DNA from: Dyadobacter sp. SG02
Lineage (GTDB): Bacteria > Bacteroidota > Bacteroidia > Cytophagales > Spirosomataceae
Assembly (NCBI RefSeq): GCF_900109045.1
Contig: NZ_FNYL01000004.1
Coordinates: 94,321-158,320, forward strand
Length of the DNA stretch: 64,000 nt
Reading direction: 5' to 3'
Below the pieces are notes generated by a model. It had not been told where the DNA came from and ran no database searches. It worked only from the letters and a program-made list of their open reading frames with translations. Of the stretch, positions 17,022 to 27,270 are shown piece after piece. How positions within the stretch are numbered: the first letter of the stretch is position 1; every line of letters begins with the position of its first letter. The translations under genes were made by a program, and so were the position numbers.

Positions 17022-17969
17022 ATGAACATCGTAATTCTCGACGGATATACCCTGAACCCAGGCGACCAGGACTGGGCGCCCATTAAAAAACTGGGAAATG
17101 TGACCATATATGATCGCTCGGCGAAGGAGGAGATTGTGGAGCGGGCCAAGAATGCGGAAATATTATTGGTTAATAAGGTGGTGCTTTCGGGGGAAACGCT
17201 GGCGAAACTGCCGAAAGTCCGGTATATCGGCGTGATGGCCACGGGTTTTAACAATATCGACATCGAAGCGGCGAAGAAGCACGGCATTACCGTGACCAAT
17301 GTGAAAGCATACGGCCCGGCCTCCGTGGCGCAGCAGACTTTCGCATTGCTGCTGGCGATCGTGAACCGGGTAGAAACGCACAGCCAGAGCGTATTTGCCG
17401 GTGAATGGGCAGCTTCCGCCGATTTCTGTTACTGGAAAACACCCCTTACCGAGCTGGCAGGAAAAACGATGGGACTGATCGGCCTGGGCGATATCGGTTC
17501 GCAGGTCGCGAAAATTGCCGCGGCATTCGGAATGAATGTGATCGCATACCGGAAACACCCGGTGCCGACGGACGGCGTGGAAATGGTTTCACTGGACGAA
17601 ATCTTCCGCCGAAGCGACGTCATAAGCCTCCACTGCCCACTTACCGACGAGACACGGGAGATTATCAACCGGGAAAGTCTTTCCAAAATGAAGCCGGGCG
17701 CTATTGTACTTAACACGGGCCGCGGACTGCTTATTCATGAACAGGATCTCGCCAATGCGCTTCAAAATGGCACCATAGCCGCGGCCGGGCTGGACGTCCT
17801 TTCCGTAGAACCACCAAAAGCTGACAATCCATTGTTTTCAGCGCCGAACTGCGTGATCACTCCGCATGTAGCATGGGCGACGTTCGAGGCGCGTCGGCGA
17901 CTGCTGCAAATGGTGGCCGACAATCTGGAAGGTTTTCAATCGGGCAATCCGAGCAATGTGGTTTCCTGA
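17022..17969 (+). CDS. D-2-hydroxyacid dehydrogenase (NAD-dependent)
   Basis: 315 aa. Substrate domain at both ends and a central Rossmann domain with GLIGLGDIG (about residue 150). The catalytic Arg is in LNTGRG, Glu in VLSVEPP and His in ITPHVAW. Similarity to glycerate/hydroxypyruvate reductases is general, so the substrate cannot be named. The close spacing after the AAA gene (10 bp) suggests read-through, but the pairing is probably accidental. Confidence 0.9.
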   Translation: MNIVILDGYTLNPGDQDWAPIKKLGNVTIYDRSAKEEIVERAKNAEILLVNKVVLSGETLAKLPKVRYIGVMATGFNNIDIEAAKKHGITVTNVKAYGPASVAQQTFALLLAIVNRVETHSQSVFAGEWAASADFCYWKTPLTELAGKTMGLIGLGDIGSQVAKIAAAFGMNVIAYRKHPVPTDGVEMVSLDEIFRRSDVISLHCPLTDETREIINRESLSKMKPGAIVLNTGRGLLIHEQDLANALQNGTIAAAGLDVLSVEPPKADNPLFSAPNCVITPHVAWATFEARRRLLQMVADNLEGFQSGNPSNVVS

Positions 17970-18038
17970 GACGGAACAAAAAGTACGCTTATCAGGCACG
18001 TACACTAACAAATGCTGTTTCCGGCCCGAATAATCGCG

Positions 18039-18046
18039 TACCTTTG
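18039..18046 (+). promoter_or_regulatory. -7 box upstream of the membrane glycosyltransferase
   Basis: TACCTTTG, a perfect TAnnTTTG match, with TTT (18018-18020) 18 bp upstream in place of TTG. The ATG is at 18123, giving a leader of about 70 nt. Confidence 0.5.
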
Positions 18047-18122
18047 CAGCTCTAAAAGTCACAAACAGGACTGCACACGGAGCCTGTAATCTGATATTTT
18101 CCAGTTCGTTTTCACTTCGTTT

Positions 18123-20288
18123 ATGGGTATTTGTTTACTCCTGATTTCGTTTGCCTGTATTTTTGCGATCTTTTTTCTGCGTTCTTCCGAAGCGGGCGTT
18201 TACACCAATCTCCGCCGGTCGTTCATCTTCTCGGTGATCGCCAACGCAGGAAAAAAAAAAATTTACAACGAAACAGCCTCGCTCTTCAACGCAATCAATA
18301 CCACATCGGCGCTCGTTTTCTGGGCTATTGAAGCATTGGGAGTGTCCGGACTGGTTTACTACCTCCACCAGTCGGGGAAAATCGATCTGAAAAGGCTGAA
18401 TGCATTGAAGGGTGCTTTCCGCCTGGCCGGTTTTGGAACGACCCATCAAATACTGATTGCCGCCGTGGCGCTGCTTTATATGCTGCCATTGCTGTTCCTG
18501 GCCTTTTACGCCGCCCCGAACAACTTCGATTCGCATATGTACCATTTGAACCGGATCCTGATCTGGATTTACAATGGGAACCTCGACCACTTCCCTACCA
18601 TGCATTTGCAGCAGTTGTATCTCAATGTTTTTGCGGAATACCTCGTGCTCGATACCGTTCTGCTGTCGGGCTCCGATCAGTTCGCAGGCCTGATCCAGTT
18701 CAGTGCATTCATCGGTTCGATCTGCGGGATCGGCCTGATCGCGCGAAAATTCGGGCTCGGCAAGGACGGACAACTGCTGGCAACGATCTGCTTCCTGACG
18801 CTCCCGATCGTGCTTTTCGAGAGTACCAGCACGCAGGTTGACCTTTGCGCGTGCTTTTTCTTCATTTCCTTCGTGTATTTCGGTTTTGAATTACTGGAAA
18901 AGAAATCGGTGCTGGCGCTGGTGGTCATGATGCAATCGCTGGCATTCGGAGGATTCTCGAAATATACGATCCTGATCTTCGCCATACCGTTTGTGCTCTA
19001 TTTCGGCGTCCGCATTCTCCTGCAATACCGGTTCGCGTACGCTGTGAAAGTGCTCGTGGTAGCGCTGGGTTTAATGGCCATCACATTTTCACCATTCTTT
19101 TGTAGGAATTACACCCTCTTCGGACACGTGATGAGCCCGCTGCAAAATACGCCGTTCGCTTCCGAAGAACTACCGGCCAAAAAGCATTCGCCGGTTTATA
19201 CGCTTTCCAATGTCATCAAAAACGCGGGGCTGAACATCGGGCTGCCCATTACGAGCTTCAATCAGGCGCTGGATAGCAAGATCAGGGCTTTTCACGAAAC
19301 CATCGGCGTCAGTATCGACGATGCCGATCTGAGTATCGACCCGTTTTCCGTCAAATATTCGGTTCACGAAGATATGATCCCGAATACGATCCATTTCTGG
19401 CTGATCGCCGGCATGGGTATTCTGTTATTTTTCCTGCCTTTAAAACAGGATGTAAAGTGGTTCTGGGCCTGCTCGGCGCTGGGTTTCCTGCTGTTTTGTA
19501 CATTAATGAAATTCCAGTTGTGGAGCACGCGTACGCAGATGCCCCTGTTCGCGATGGGCGCGGTCATGATCGCCTGCGTGTACTCGCTGAAATTCCGCTG
19601 GAAAGCCGTCTTCCTCATCATTCCATTGCTGCTTTCTTCGCTGCCATTCGTGTACGGAAACCCCAGTAAGGAGCTTGTTTCGATCAATTTTGTGACCCGA
19701 AAAGCATTAGGACATATTCCGATCGCTATTTGCGAAAGCAGCGCCGAAGTAGGGAAGGTTTATGAGAAATACCTGAGCGGGTATTACGTGTTCCCGGGCA
19801 AGGATAACTGTCATCCGTTGAAACGTTGGCCCGATTACGTCGAAAGGACGAAGGTGTTTGCATTGCTGGAAAAAGCGGGATATTATGATCAGGACCGCAC
19901 TTCCAATATCCTCTCCATGAACCGCGACAGGGCCTATTTCCTGAGTAATCCCGACAATTACCTCAGCTTTAAACAACTCAGCCCGCACATTCCCGCCGAC
20001 CGCAATGTAGGTGTCATGTTCCGCAGAAATGTAGGTTACTACTATTTCTGGAGTGCGACTGATAACAAGGTACAACGCCCCGGCCAAATGGATTACATCC
20101 GCTACATGAAAGAACTGGCCCCGCTGAAAAACGCGAAAAGGAAGTTCTGTTACGACTACATCCTGACAGACGACCCGACGCTGATCGAATCGCTCATTCC
20201 CAAAGAAAACATCGCCCACGTCTATTCCAGCGAACTGTTGCATTTGGTGGAACTCAGAAAGTCCAGCTGCGAGAAGTATCTTTTTTGA
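18123..20288 (+). CDS. Multispanning membrane glycosyltransferase-like protein (GT-C fold)
   Basis: 721 aa. About ten to twelve hydrophobic helices fill the first 500 residues, followed by a soluble C-terminal domain of about 200 aa. The first large loop carries an acidic/His motif NNFDSHMYHLNRILIW (near residue 130), the position where GT-C enzymes (ArnT/PMT type) hold their catalytic Asp. The enzyme would use a lipid-linked sugar and act at the periplasmic face. The exact donor and acceptor are unknown. Its stop is 3 bp from the stop of the convergent FtsX-type gene. Confidence 0.65.
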   Translation: MGICLLLISFACIFAIFFLRSSEAGVYTNLRRSFIFSVIANAGKKKIYNETASLFNAINTTSALVFWAIEALGVSGLVYYLHQSGKIDLKRLNALKGAFRLAGFGTTHQILIAAVALLYMLPLLFLAFYAAPNNFDSHMYHLNRILIWIYNGNLDHFPTMHLQQLYLNVFAEYLVLDTVLLSGSDQFAGLIQFSAFIGSICGIGLIARKFGLGKDGQLLATICFLTLPIVLFESTSTQVDLCACFFFISFVYFGFELLEKKSVLALVVMMQSLAFGGFSKYTILIFAIPFVLYFGVRILLQYRFAYAVKVLVVALGLMAITFSPFFCRNYTLFGHVMSPLQNTPFASEELPAKKHSPVYTLSNVIKNAGLNIGLPITSFNQALDSKIRAFHETIGVSIDDADLSIDPFSVKYSVHEDMIPNTIHFWLIAGMGILLFFLPLKQDVKWFWACSALGFLLFCTLMKFQLWSTRTQMPLFAMGAVMIACVYSLKFRWKAVFLIIPLLLSSLPFVYGNPSKELVSINFVTRKALGHIPIAICESSAEVGKVYEKYLSGYYVFPGKDNCHPLKRWPDYVERTKVFALLEKAGYYDQDRTSNILSMNRDRAYFLSNPDNYLSFKQLSPHIPADRNVGVMFRRNVGYYYFWSATDNKVQRPGQMDYIRYMKELAPLKNAKRKFCYDYILTDDPTLIESLIPKENIAHVYSSELLHLVELRKSSCEKYLF

Positions 20289-20291
20289 GCG

Positions 20292-22727
20292 TTACTCGCT
20301 CCGCAAACTCTTCACCGGATTCGCCAATGCGGCTTTGATGCTCTGGAAGCCAACCGTCGCCAGCGCAATCGCAATGGCCAGAAGCCCCGACAGTACAAAG
20401 ACCCACCATTCGATATCGACCTTATAGGCAAACTCCTGCAACCACCGGTTCATGCCATACCACGCTATCGGGGACGCAATAAGGATAGCTATCAAAACGG
20501 GTTTCAGGAAATCCCTCGTGAGCAATGCTGTGATACCCGCTACCGACGCGCCCATTACTTTTCGTACACCGATTTCCTTGGTACGTTGCTCCGCCGCGAA
20601 TACGCTTAGCCCGAACAAGCCCAGGCACGCAATGAGAACCGCCACCACGGCAAAACCTGTAAACAGCCGCCCGATACGCTGCTCGGTACGGTAGAGCGCA
20701 TCGAATTCATCGCTTAAAAACGCGTATTCAAATGGTTTTCCCGGCGCCGTTTTCTTCCAGGTCGCTTGCATTGAACGAATGGTAGTGCCAATATCCGAGG
20801 CATTCAGCCGGAATGAAACGGCTTCGAGCGACATTTTCTCGACACTGCTTCCCAGCATCTTCGCGTCGATCATCAAAGCGACAGGCTCGATCATACTTCG
20901 CAGTGATTCGTAATGAAAATCCTGCACCACGCCTATGATCGTCAGTTCTTCTCCACCCGATTTGTGAATGGTTTTTCCAACCGGCTGTGCATAACCCAGC
21001 CGTTTGGCGGCGCTTTCGTTGATAATGACGGCGGTACTATCGGCAACACGGCCCTGCGCAAAGTTTCGGCCTTGCATCAGTTTCAATTCGAGCGTCGGGA
21101 TATAATCGGGGTCGACTTTCCATTCCTGCATGTTAACCGACTGCTTTTGGTCCGTCGTTCCGGCGGGATACCACATATCGTTCCAGCGGTTGGACGCCAC
21201 GGGCAGAAAACCGCTTACCGTGCCCATTTTTACCGCTGCATTGCGCATTACTTCCTGCTTGAAGGCCAGGATGTCCGAGGCCGGGGTTTCATTGGTTTTC
21301 ACCACTACTACCTGCTCTTTGGTAAACCCTATTTTTTTGGTTTGAATATAATGCAACTGTCTATGAATGAGCAGCGTGCCGATAATGAGCAATACCGAGA
21401 GCGCAAATTGGAATACTACTAAAAAACCACGCAGGTTGTAGCGGCCGGGAACCATCCAGAATTTACTTTTCAATACTTCCACAGGCTGGAAAGACGATAA
21501 ATAAAAAGCCGGATAAAGTCCCGCCAACACGCCTACCAGCACCGTTCCCAAAATCAGGAAACCAATGGAATGCCTGTTTACCACTTCGTTGATGGACAAG
21601 GATTTACCGGACAGCATATTAAAATCGGGCAAGAGCAGGTACACCAATCCGACACCGGCCAGCAGTGCCAGAAAAGTAAACAGCAGGGACTCGGCCAGGA
21701 ATTGACCGATGAGATCGGTCCGGTTGGAACCCATTACTTTGCGAACCCCGACCTCCCTGGCCCTTTTGGCCGACCGGGCCGTCGACAAATTGATAAAATT
21801 GAAAACGGCGATCAGCAGGATGAAGAAGGCAATGCCCAGGAAAAGGTAGATGTACTCGATACTGTTGTTCGGTAACAACTCTCCCGCCCTGTCGGAATGC
21901 AAATGGATGTCCACCAACGGCATAAGCGAATAGCTGAAATTGTTGCCTGCTTTCCGGGTTTCAGCCAGGGTTGTCTGAAAAAACCGCCGCAATGCCGGGT
22001 CCATGTAGGTTTGAAGAATCTGCTCGAATTTCGCCTCCACCGATTTCGGATCGGTTCCGGGCCGGAGCAACAGGTAGGTATTAAAAACGTGGTTACCCCA
22101 TTTGTTGACCTTCGCCTCTTCGGTTTCGTGCAAGGGTAGCAGAAAATCGGCCTGGAAATGCGACTGAGCGGGAATATCGGCGATAACGGCCGTTATGCGT
22201 CTGATTTGTCCGGTGTCGAAGGTAAGCGTCCGGTTCAAGGCATTCGAAGTGCCAAAGTACTTCCGCGCTATCCTTTCTGTGATAACAACCGAATTGGGCT
22301 CGGCCAATGCTTTTTTCGGGTTACCGTGGATAAGCGGCAGCGTAAACACATTGAAAACAGTCGAGTCCGCGTATAGCACGCGTCGCTCGCGGATCGCACC
22401 TTTATCACCTTTGACCAAATGGCTTCCATACTTTCCCAAACGTGCCGCATCTTCCACTTCCGGAAAGTCCCGTTTCAGCGTTTCCGCCATCGGAGTAGGC
22501 GCAACGGCTGTTTTAGATTCTTTCAGTGAATAGGTAATGGAGCCGTTGACCCGGTAAATCCGGTCGGCTTTCCGATTGAACCGGTCGTAGCGCAGCTCGT
22601 CCGCTACATAAAGAATGCTGAGCAAACTAACCGCCAGGCCCAGAGCAAGGCCGAAAATGGTGATAGCCGAATAGACCTTACTTTGCGTGAGGTTCCGGTA
22701 GGCAATTTTGATATATTTCTGATACAT
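20292..22727 (-). CDS. FtsX/MacB-type ABC transporter permease
   Basis: 811 aa in the Bacteroidota double arrangement. First TM helix (about residues 20-42), a periplasmic MacB-like domain, three helices with the FtsX core (FINLSTARSAKRAREVGVRKVMG near 310), a second periplasmic domain, and a second FtsX core (EQRTKEIGVRKVMGASV near 690). Proteins of this type form antibiotic-efflux or lipoprotein-handling ABC transporters with a separate ATPase. No ATPase gene is adjacent, so the partner must be elsewhere. An inverted repeat lies about 90 bp upstream of the start. Confidence 0.88.
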   Translation of the reverse strand: MYQKYIKIAYRNLTQSKVYSAITIFGLALGLAVSLLSILYVADELRYDRFNRKADRIYRVNGSITYSLKESKTAVAPTPMAETLKRDFPEVEDAARLGKYGSHLVKGDKGAIRERRVLYADSTVFNVFTLPLIHGNPKKALAEPNSVVITERIARKYFGTSNALNRTLTFDTGQIRRITAVIADIPAQSHFQADFLLPLHETEEAKVNKWGNHVFNTYLLLRPGTDPKSVEAKFEQILQTYMDPALRRFFQTTLAETRKAGNNFSYSLMPLVDIHLHSDRAGELLPNNSIEYIYLFLGIAFFILLIAVFNFINLSTARSAKRAREVGVRKVMGSNRTDLIGQFLAESLLFTFLALLAGVGLVYLLLPDFNMLSGKSLSINEVVNRHSIGFLILGTVLVGVLAGLYPAFYLSSFQPVEVLKSKFWMVPGRYNLRGFLVVFQFALSVLLIIGTLLIHRQLHYIQTKKIGFTKEQVVVVKTNETPASDILAFKQEVMRNAAVKMGTVSGFLPVASNRWNDMWYPAGTTDQKQSVNMQEWKVDPDYIPTLELKLMQGRNFAQGRVADSTAVIINESAAKRLGYAQPVGKTIHKSGGEELTIIGVVQDFHYESLRSMIEPVALMIDAKMLGSSVEKMSLEAVSFRLNASDIGTTIRSMQATWKKTAPGKPFEYAFLSDEFDALYRTEQRIGRLFTGFAVVAVLIACLGLFGLSVFAAEQRTKEIGVRKVMGASVAGITALLTRDFLKPVLIAILIASPIAWYGMNRWLQEFAYKVDIEWWVFVLSGLLAIAIALATVGFQSIKAALANPVKSLRSE

Positions 22728-22818
22728 GGTTGAATGTGTAATAAAAATACCTGGCCAGACTCCGGAAGCAGGCCAGGATTTGTTAAAATAGCTATTTCAC
22801 ACATTCAAAGGCTCATCG

Positions 22819-22838
22819 CCTGTCCATTTACGGACAGG
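22819..22838. promoter_or_regulatory. Inverted repeat in the FtsX-permease / porin divergent promoter region
   Basis: CCTGTCC (22819-22825) and GGACAGG (22832-22838) are perfect 7-bp arms separated by 6 bp, centred between two divergent genes. The dyad TGTCC-N6-GGACA has operator geometry. There is no T-run, so it is not a terminator. Confidence 0.55.
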
Positions 22839-22921
22839 GTTATAACGTAAGCGGACGAGGCCCCTTTAAATCAGCCGAATAATCTATTTAAACTATATAG
22901 ATAATATCGCTTAATTTTCAG

Positions 22922-24289
22922 TTGTTTGCACAGCGAAACCCCATATTTCAATATTTGCTAAAATTATTTATCTCGGTGTCCGGGCTTAGCCTTACAAAAT
23001 CAGTCGTGCCCTTTCTCGCTGCATTGGCCATCCCTGCATTCCTCTCCAAGGATTTGAAGGCGCAGTCGATCGATAGCACACGCCGGGAATTGACGATCGA
23101 TTTCGAAGTCAGGCCGCGGGCCGAATACCGGGATCATTTTATGTGGACGCCTGCTGACACCGTCATGCCCGACTTATACGTGACGCAGCGGAACAGGCTC
23201 AGCATTACCTACAAGACCGATCGTCTGCGCCTCCACGCATCCCCGCAGGAAATTCACGTTTGGGGGGACTCAAAGCACTTTTCCTCGATAGGTAGTCTCA
23301 ATTTTTTCGAGCTTTACGCCGAACCTGTGATCACCAGACATTTCTCCATAAGGGCGGGAAGGCAGGCACTATCCCTCGACAACGGGAGGATATTCTCGGC
23401 CGCGCCCTGGGGACAGCAAAGCCGCGCGCATGAAGGAATACGGTTTCTTTACAAGCGAAAATGGGAGACAGATCTTACTATCGCGTTCACCCGGCCGTAT
23501 GCGAAGCATTTCGAGCCAGCCTATTCGCCTGTCGCTTCGCATACCTACAAATACCTGTTGGTACACCATCTCAAACATCAATTCGCCAATCAGGTAACCC
23601 TCACGACCATCAATGCCGTGGATGTGTTCCGCAGGGTAAATGGCGACAGGCGATATTACCAGCGGATTACGAACGGCGGACGGCTGGAATACACCCGCAA
23701 CTGGTTTTATGCGACGGTGAATGCATATTATCAATACGGCCAAAATGCGGCAGCGAGGAAGGTGCGTGCCTATTACATCCAGCCTGAAATCAGCGCCAAC
23801 ACTGGTAAAACGGTATTCAGGCTAGGGGCAGAAATCCTGAGCGGCAACAAAAGCACGACCCCAAAAGAAATATCTGCATCATTTGTACCGCTTTACGGTG
23901 TCGCGTGGAAGTTCATGGGCAATATGAATCTCTTTACAAAGTTTCCGGCCGATGTGAATGAAAAAGGGCTGATCAACCCGTACCTCTTTGTCATTTATCA
24001 GGCAGGCAAAAAGCTTTCACTACGGGGCGACGCCCACCTGTTCTACTCACAATATCCCCTACTCACCGAAGGCATGGAGATCGACGGCACTTACCTGGGC
24101 TTCGAGAGTGACCTCTCTTTGAACTACAAGCCAATCAAAGGCATCGAAATCATTTACGGGCTTTCCTTCACCATTGCGGATAAACGAATGGAGCTGTTAG
24201 GCAAGGTACCCGATTCGGGACAGGTACCGGTGTGGAGCTATCTGATGGTGTCTTACACGCCGCGTTTGCTTGCCCGAAAGTGGCCCTAA
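22922..24289 (+). CDS. Alginate-export-family-like outer membrane protein
   Basis: About 437-455 aa. A hydrophobic leader ends at AFLSKDLKAQ, followed by alternating beta-barrel strands with the AlgE-like signature RPRAEYRDHF, TQRNRLSITYK, IHVWGD and IRAGRQALSLDNGR. Such proteins are 18-strand outer-membrane channels for anionic polymers or unknown solutes. No ATG precedes the signal peptide. The frame opens with TTG at 22922, and a GTG at 22976 (MSGLSLTKS...) gives a tidier signal peptide. I report the longest form. Confidence 0.72.
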   Translation: MFAQRNPIFQYLLKLFISVSGLSLTKSVVPFLAALAIPAFLSKDLKAQSIDSTRRELTIDFEVRPRAEYRDHFMWTPADTVMPDLYVTQRNRLSITYKTDRLRLHASPQEIHVWGDSKHFSSIGSLNFFELYAEPVITRHFSIRAGRQALSLDNGRIFSAAPWGQQSRAHEGIRFLYKRKWETDLTIAFTRPYAKHFEPAYSPVASHTYKYLLVHHLKHQFANQVTLTTINAVDVFRRVNGDRRYYQRITNGGRLEYTRNWFYATVNAYYQYGQNAAARKVRAYYIQPEISANTGKTVFRLGAEILSGNKSTTPKEISASFVPLYGVAWKFMGNMNLFTKFPADVNEKGLINPYLFVIYQAGKKLSLRGDAHLFYSQYPLLTEGMEIDGTYLGFESDLSLNYKPIKGIEIIYGLSFTIADKRMELLGKVPDSGQVPVWSYLMVSYTPRLLARKWP

Positions 24290-24385
24290 ATTCCCTTGTA
24301 TTGCAGCTAATTTCCGGGATATGTGCTTTCTTTGCAGGAAATAGATCGACCGGGCACGCTTAAAAACGTCACACTAGAAAACAAT

Positions 24386-25528
24386 ATGAAAAAGAGAATA
24401 CTGATTGATGCGACAACGGTTGTGGAGAAGATTGACGGACTATCGCGATACATAATTAACCTACTTGCCCACATTCCAAAGGAAGCATTCGACAAATACG
24501 ATTTTTCAGTATTGATTAGTAAAGGCGTAAAACGGGAGGAATTCTGGAAAGTTTTGAATGAAGGAAACTTCAAAATCATCGAAACCGACATTGCCCCGAT
24601 AGGCCCGAAACGTGACTGGGGAATGTTTTGGTTTTTAAGAAAAAACCAAAATACATTTGACCTTTTTCACAGCACTTCAAATCAATATCCCTTATACTTA
24701 AAAGGCGGAGTTGCGACCGTTCACGATCTGATTTTCAGAAAGTATCTGGATACTCGCTGGTGGACATTCAACCTGGCCGTAGCTTATTTGAACCGTGTTT
24801 TAAAAAACTCATTAATTAAATCCTCCGCTGTAATAGCAGTGTCCAATGCAACCAAACAGGACCTCCTGGACAGCTACGGCAAGGAATTCCGGGATAAAAT
24901 TCACGTCATTTACGAGGGCTGGGAGCACTCGATAGCAGAAAATGGCTCCCCGAAAGCGCTTTCAGACGAGTTCAATTTTAAGAATTACATTTTCTTTATC
25001 GGTACCACCCGCAAGCATAAGAATATCAAAAACTTGTTGAAGGCATTTGATATTGCTTTAAAAAAACTACCAGGCCATGTGCAATTGGTACTTACCGGCA
25101 GAACGGATTACCTGGACAAAGACGATGCAGCCGTCGTTGAAAAGATAAACGAACATGGAGAGCGGGTTGTATTTACGGGATATGTGAAGGACGAAGCGCT
25201 TGTGTCGCTGTTTAGCAATGCCGACGCCTTTATCTATCCTTCACTTTGGGAAGGATTCGGCATCCCGATTCTGGAAGCTTTTTATTATAATGTCCCAGTC
25301 CTTTGCTCCAATACCGCATCCCTGCCGGAAGTCGCCGGCGATGCAGGCATATATTTCGATCCCTACAACCCGGAAAGTATCGCAGAAGCAATCGTTGGCT
25401 TCTATGCGGACGAATCCAAACGCATTGCCTACATTGAAAAAGGCAAGGAGCAACTCGCGAAGTTTTCGTCGACGAAAGCTGCGATTGAGACCATCGAATT
25501 GTATGAAAAATGCCTTAGCAACAACTAA
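24386..25528 (+). CDS. Glycosyltransferase family 4-like protein
   Basis: 380 aa GT-B fold. The C-terminal nucleotide-sugar site contains FIGTTRKHKNIKNLLKAF, LVLTGR, FTGYV, IYPSLWEGFGIPILEAF and VAGDAGIYFDP, all typical of retaining GT4 enzymes. The N-terminal domain starts RILIDATTVVEKIDGLSRY. The ATG at 24386 is preferred over an upstream in-frame start at 24323 because the family opens at the first beta-strand. The coding sequence is more AT-rich than its neighbours. No other polysaccharide genes adjoin it. Confidence 0.88.
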   Translation: MKKRILIDATTVVEKIDGLSRYIINLLAHIPKEAFDKYDFSVLISKGVKREEFWKVLNEGNFKIIETDIAPIGPKRDWGMFWFLRKNQNTFDLFHSTSNQYPLYLKGGVATVHDLIFRKYLDTRWWTFNLAVAYLNRVLKNSLIKSSAVIAVSNATKQDLLDSYGKEFRDKIHVIYEGWEHSIAENGSPKALSDEFNFKNYIFFIGTTRKHKNIKNLLKAFDIALKKLPGHVQLVLTGRTDYLDKDDAAVVEKINEHGERVVFTGYVKDEALVSLFSNADAFIYPSLWEGFGIPILEAFYYNVPVLCSNTASLPEVAGDAGIYFDPYNPESIAEAIVGFYADESKRIAYIEKGKEQLAKFSSTKAAIETIELYEKCLSNN

Positions 25529-25541
25529 CTGCGCTTCCGGC

Positions 25542-27257
25542 TTACAAATTTTGCCTCTTTAATTCCGCCACCGCATGGTCGGCAGCCCGCGCTGTCATGG
25601 CCATGTAAGTAATGGACGGGTTTACACAGGACGAAGAAACCATGGCTGCTCCGTCGGTTACGAACACATTTTTGCAGGCATGCACCTGATTGAATTTGTT
25701 CAGAACAGAATTTTTCGGGTCTTTTCCCATGCGCGCCGTGCCCATGTCGTGAATGCCGAGGCCCGGGTGTGTATCCTGCCGATTGAAACCGGTAACGTTC
25801 TTAAAACCGGCAACTTCCAGCATTTCCACCGCCGAAGCCATCATATCTTTTCGCATAGCCAGTTCATTTTCACCGAAAGCGGCGTCGAAAACGATCATCG
25901 GAATGCCCCATTTGTCTTTCTTGTCTTTGTCGAGGAACATCCGGTTCGATGGATCAGGCAGGATTTCTCCAAAGCCGCCGAAACCCATCGTCCAAGTGCC
26001 GGGATGCGACATATCCTCCTTGAAACCGGCGCCAAACCCGTTTATTGTGATCCCCCGTTTCCAATCCGACTTGCTTGCGCCGCCCTGATACCCGTACCCG
26101 CGTAAAAAGTCCTTTTTGTCGGTTCCCCAGTTTCTGAAACGCGGTATGTACAATGCATTTGGCCTTTGACCAAAAATGTAGTCGTTTTCAAAACCCTCGA
26201 CCGTCGCATTCGCACCAACGCCCAGGTGATGGTCCATGATATTCCTGCCTACCTGATCGCTATCGTTGCCAAACCCCGTGGGAAAGCGGCTGGATTTCGA
26301 GTTGAGTAAAAGTGCCGCTGTATTCATCGAACCGGCATTCAGAAATACAATCTTGGCAAAAAACTCCTCCACGGCCATCGTATGCTGGTTGATTACCCGA
26401 ACACCTTTGGCCTTCTGCGTTTTTTCGTCGTAAATGACCTCGCTGGCAATGGTATCGTGCAGCACCGTGAGTTTGTTGGTCTTCCGCGCTGCCGGTATCG
26501 AACCCGACAATGAGCTGTAATAACCACCATACGGGCATCCACGGGCACATTTGCTGCGATACTGGCACGACGCCCGTCCAAGATCCGTATGCCAGGGCTG
26601 CGGCTTGGTGAGATTAGCCACGCGCCCGATCGTAACGGGCCGGTTCAACTTCTTCATCATCGTCTCCCTGAAATACCGCTCAGGAGCGCTCATTGGCATT
26701 GCCGGCAGGTAGTGGCCGTCCGGCAACACTTCCCAACCTTCCGCCTGTCCGCTGATGCCGACAAACTTCTCCACATGCGTGTACCAGGGTTCGAGGTCTT
26801 CATACCGGATCGGCCAGTCTATTGCGATGCCTTCTTTGGCGTTCGCTTCAAAATCCTTCTTGTTCATCCGGTACGACTGCCTGCCCCAATGCATCGACTT
26901 CCCACCTGTATGATATGCCCTGATCCAGTCGAAAGGGCGTTTTTCTATGTACGGGTTCTTTTTATCATCGGTGAAGAACGGGCCGGTTTCCTCATTCGCA
27001 AGCGTTCCGAAGCGGTTGTTGGCCCAATATTCCTCGACCGAATGGATCGAAACCCTTCCTCTGTGCTCGAACTCCCAAGGGCCTTTCATAGCCGTGTCGT
27101 AGTCTTCGATGTGCTTCACTTCCCGTCCGCGCTCGATCATAAGCACCTGCAAGCCTCTTTCGGTCAATTCTTTTGCAGCCATACCGCCCGTCATCCCCGA
27201 GCCGACCACGATCGCGTCGAATGTATGTGCCTTATCTGATTTCAAATTCAAGTTCAT
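25542..27257 (-). CDS. GMC-family FAD oxidoreductase
   Basis: 571 aa. FAD-binding GSGMTGGMAAKEL at the N-terminus (about residue 18), the GMC segments GKSMHWGRQS and CARGCPYGG, and a C-terminal HDMGTARMG...FVTDGAAMVSSSCVNPS with the active-site region. This is the large catalytic subunit of a sugar- or gluconate-dehydrogenase-type complex oxidising an alcohol or sugar in the periplasm. Downstream partner: it follows the subunit-3-like gene by 13 bp on the same strand. I see no cytochrome subunit nearby. Confidence 0.9.
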   Translation of the reverse strand: MNLNLKSDKAHTFDAIVVGSGMTGGMAAKELTERGLQVLMIERGREVKHIEDYDTAMKGPWEFEHRGRVSIHSVEEYWANNRFGTLANEETGPFFTDDKKNPYIEKRPFDWIRAYHTGGKSMHWGRQSYRMNKKDFEANAKEGIAIDWPIRYEDLEPWYTHVEKFVGISGQAEGWEVLPDGHYLPAMPMSAPERYFRETMMKKLNRPVTIGRVANLTKPQPWHTDLGRASCQYRSKCARGCPYGGYYSSLSGSIPAARKTNKLTVLHDTIASEVIYDEKTQKAKGVRVINQHTMAVEEFFAKIVFLNAGSMNTAALLLNSKSSRFPTGFGNDSDQVGRNIMDHHLGVGANATVEGFENDYIFGQRPNALYIPRFRNWGTDKKDFLRGYGYQGGASKSDWKRGITINGFGAGFKEDMSHPGTWTMGFGGFGEILPDPSNRMFLDKDKKDKWGIPMIVFDAAFGENELAMRKDMMASAVEMLEVAGFKNVTGFNRQDTHPGLGIHDMGTARMGKDPKNSVLNKFNQVHACKNVFVTDGAAMVSSSCVNPSITYMAMTARAADHAVAELKRQNL

Positions 27258-27270
27258 GGTGGAGTTGCGA

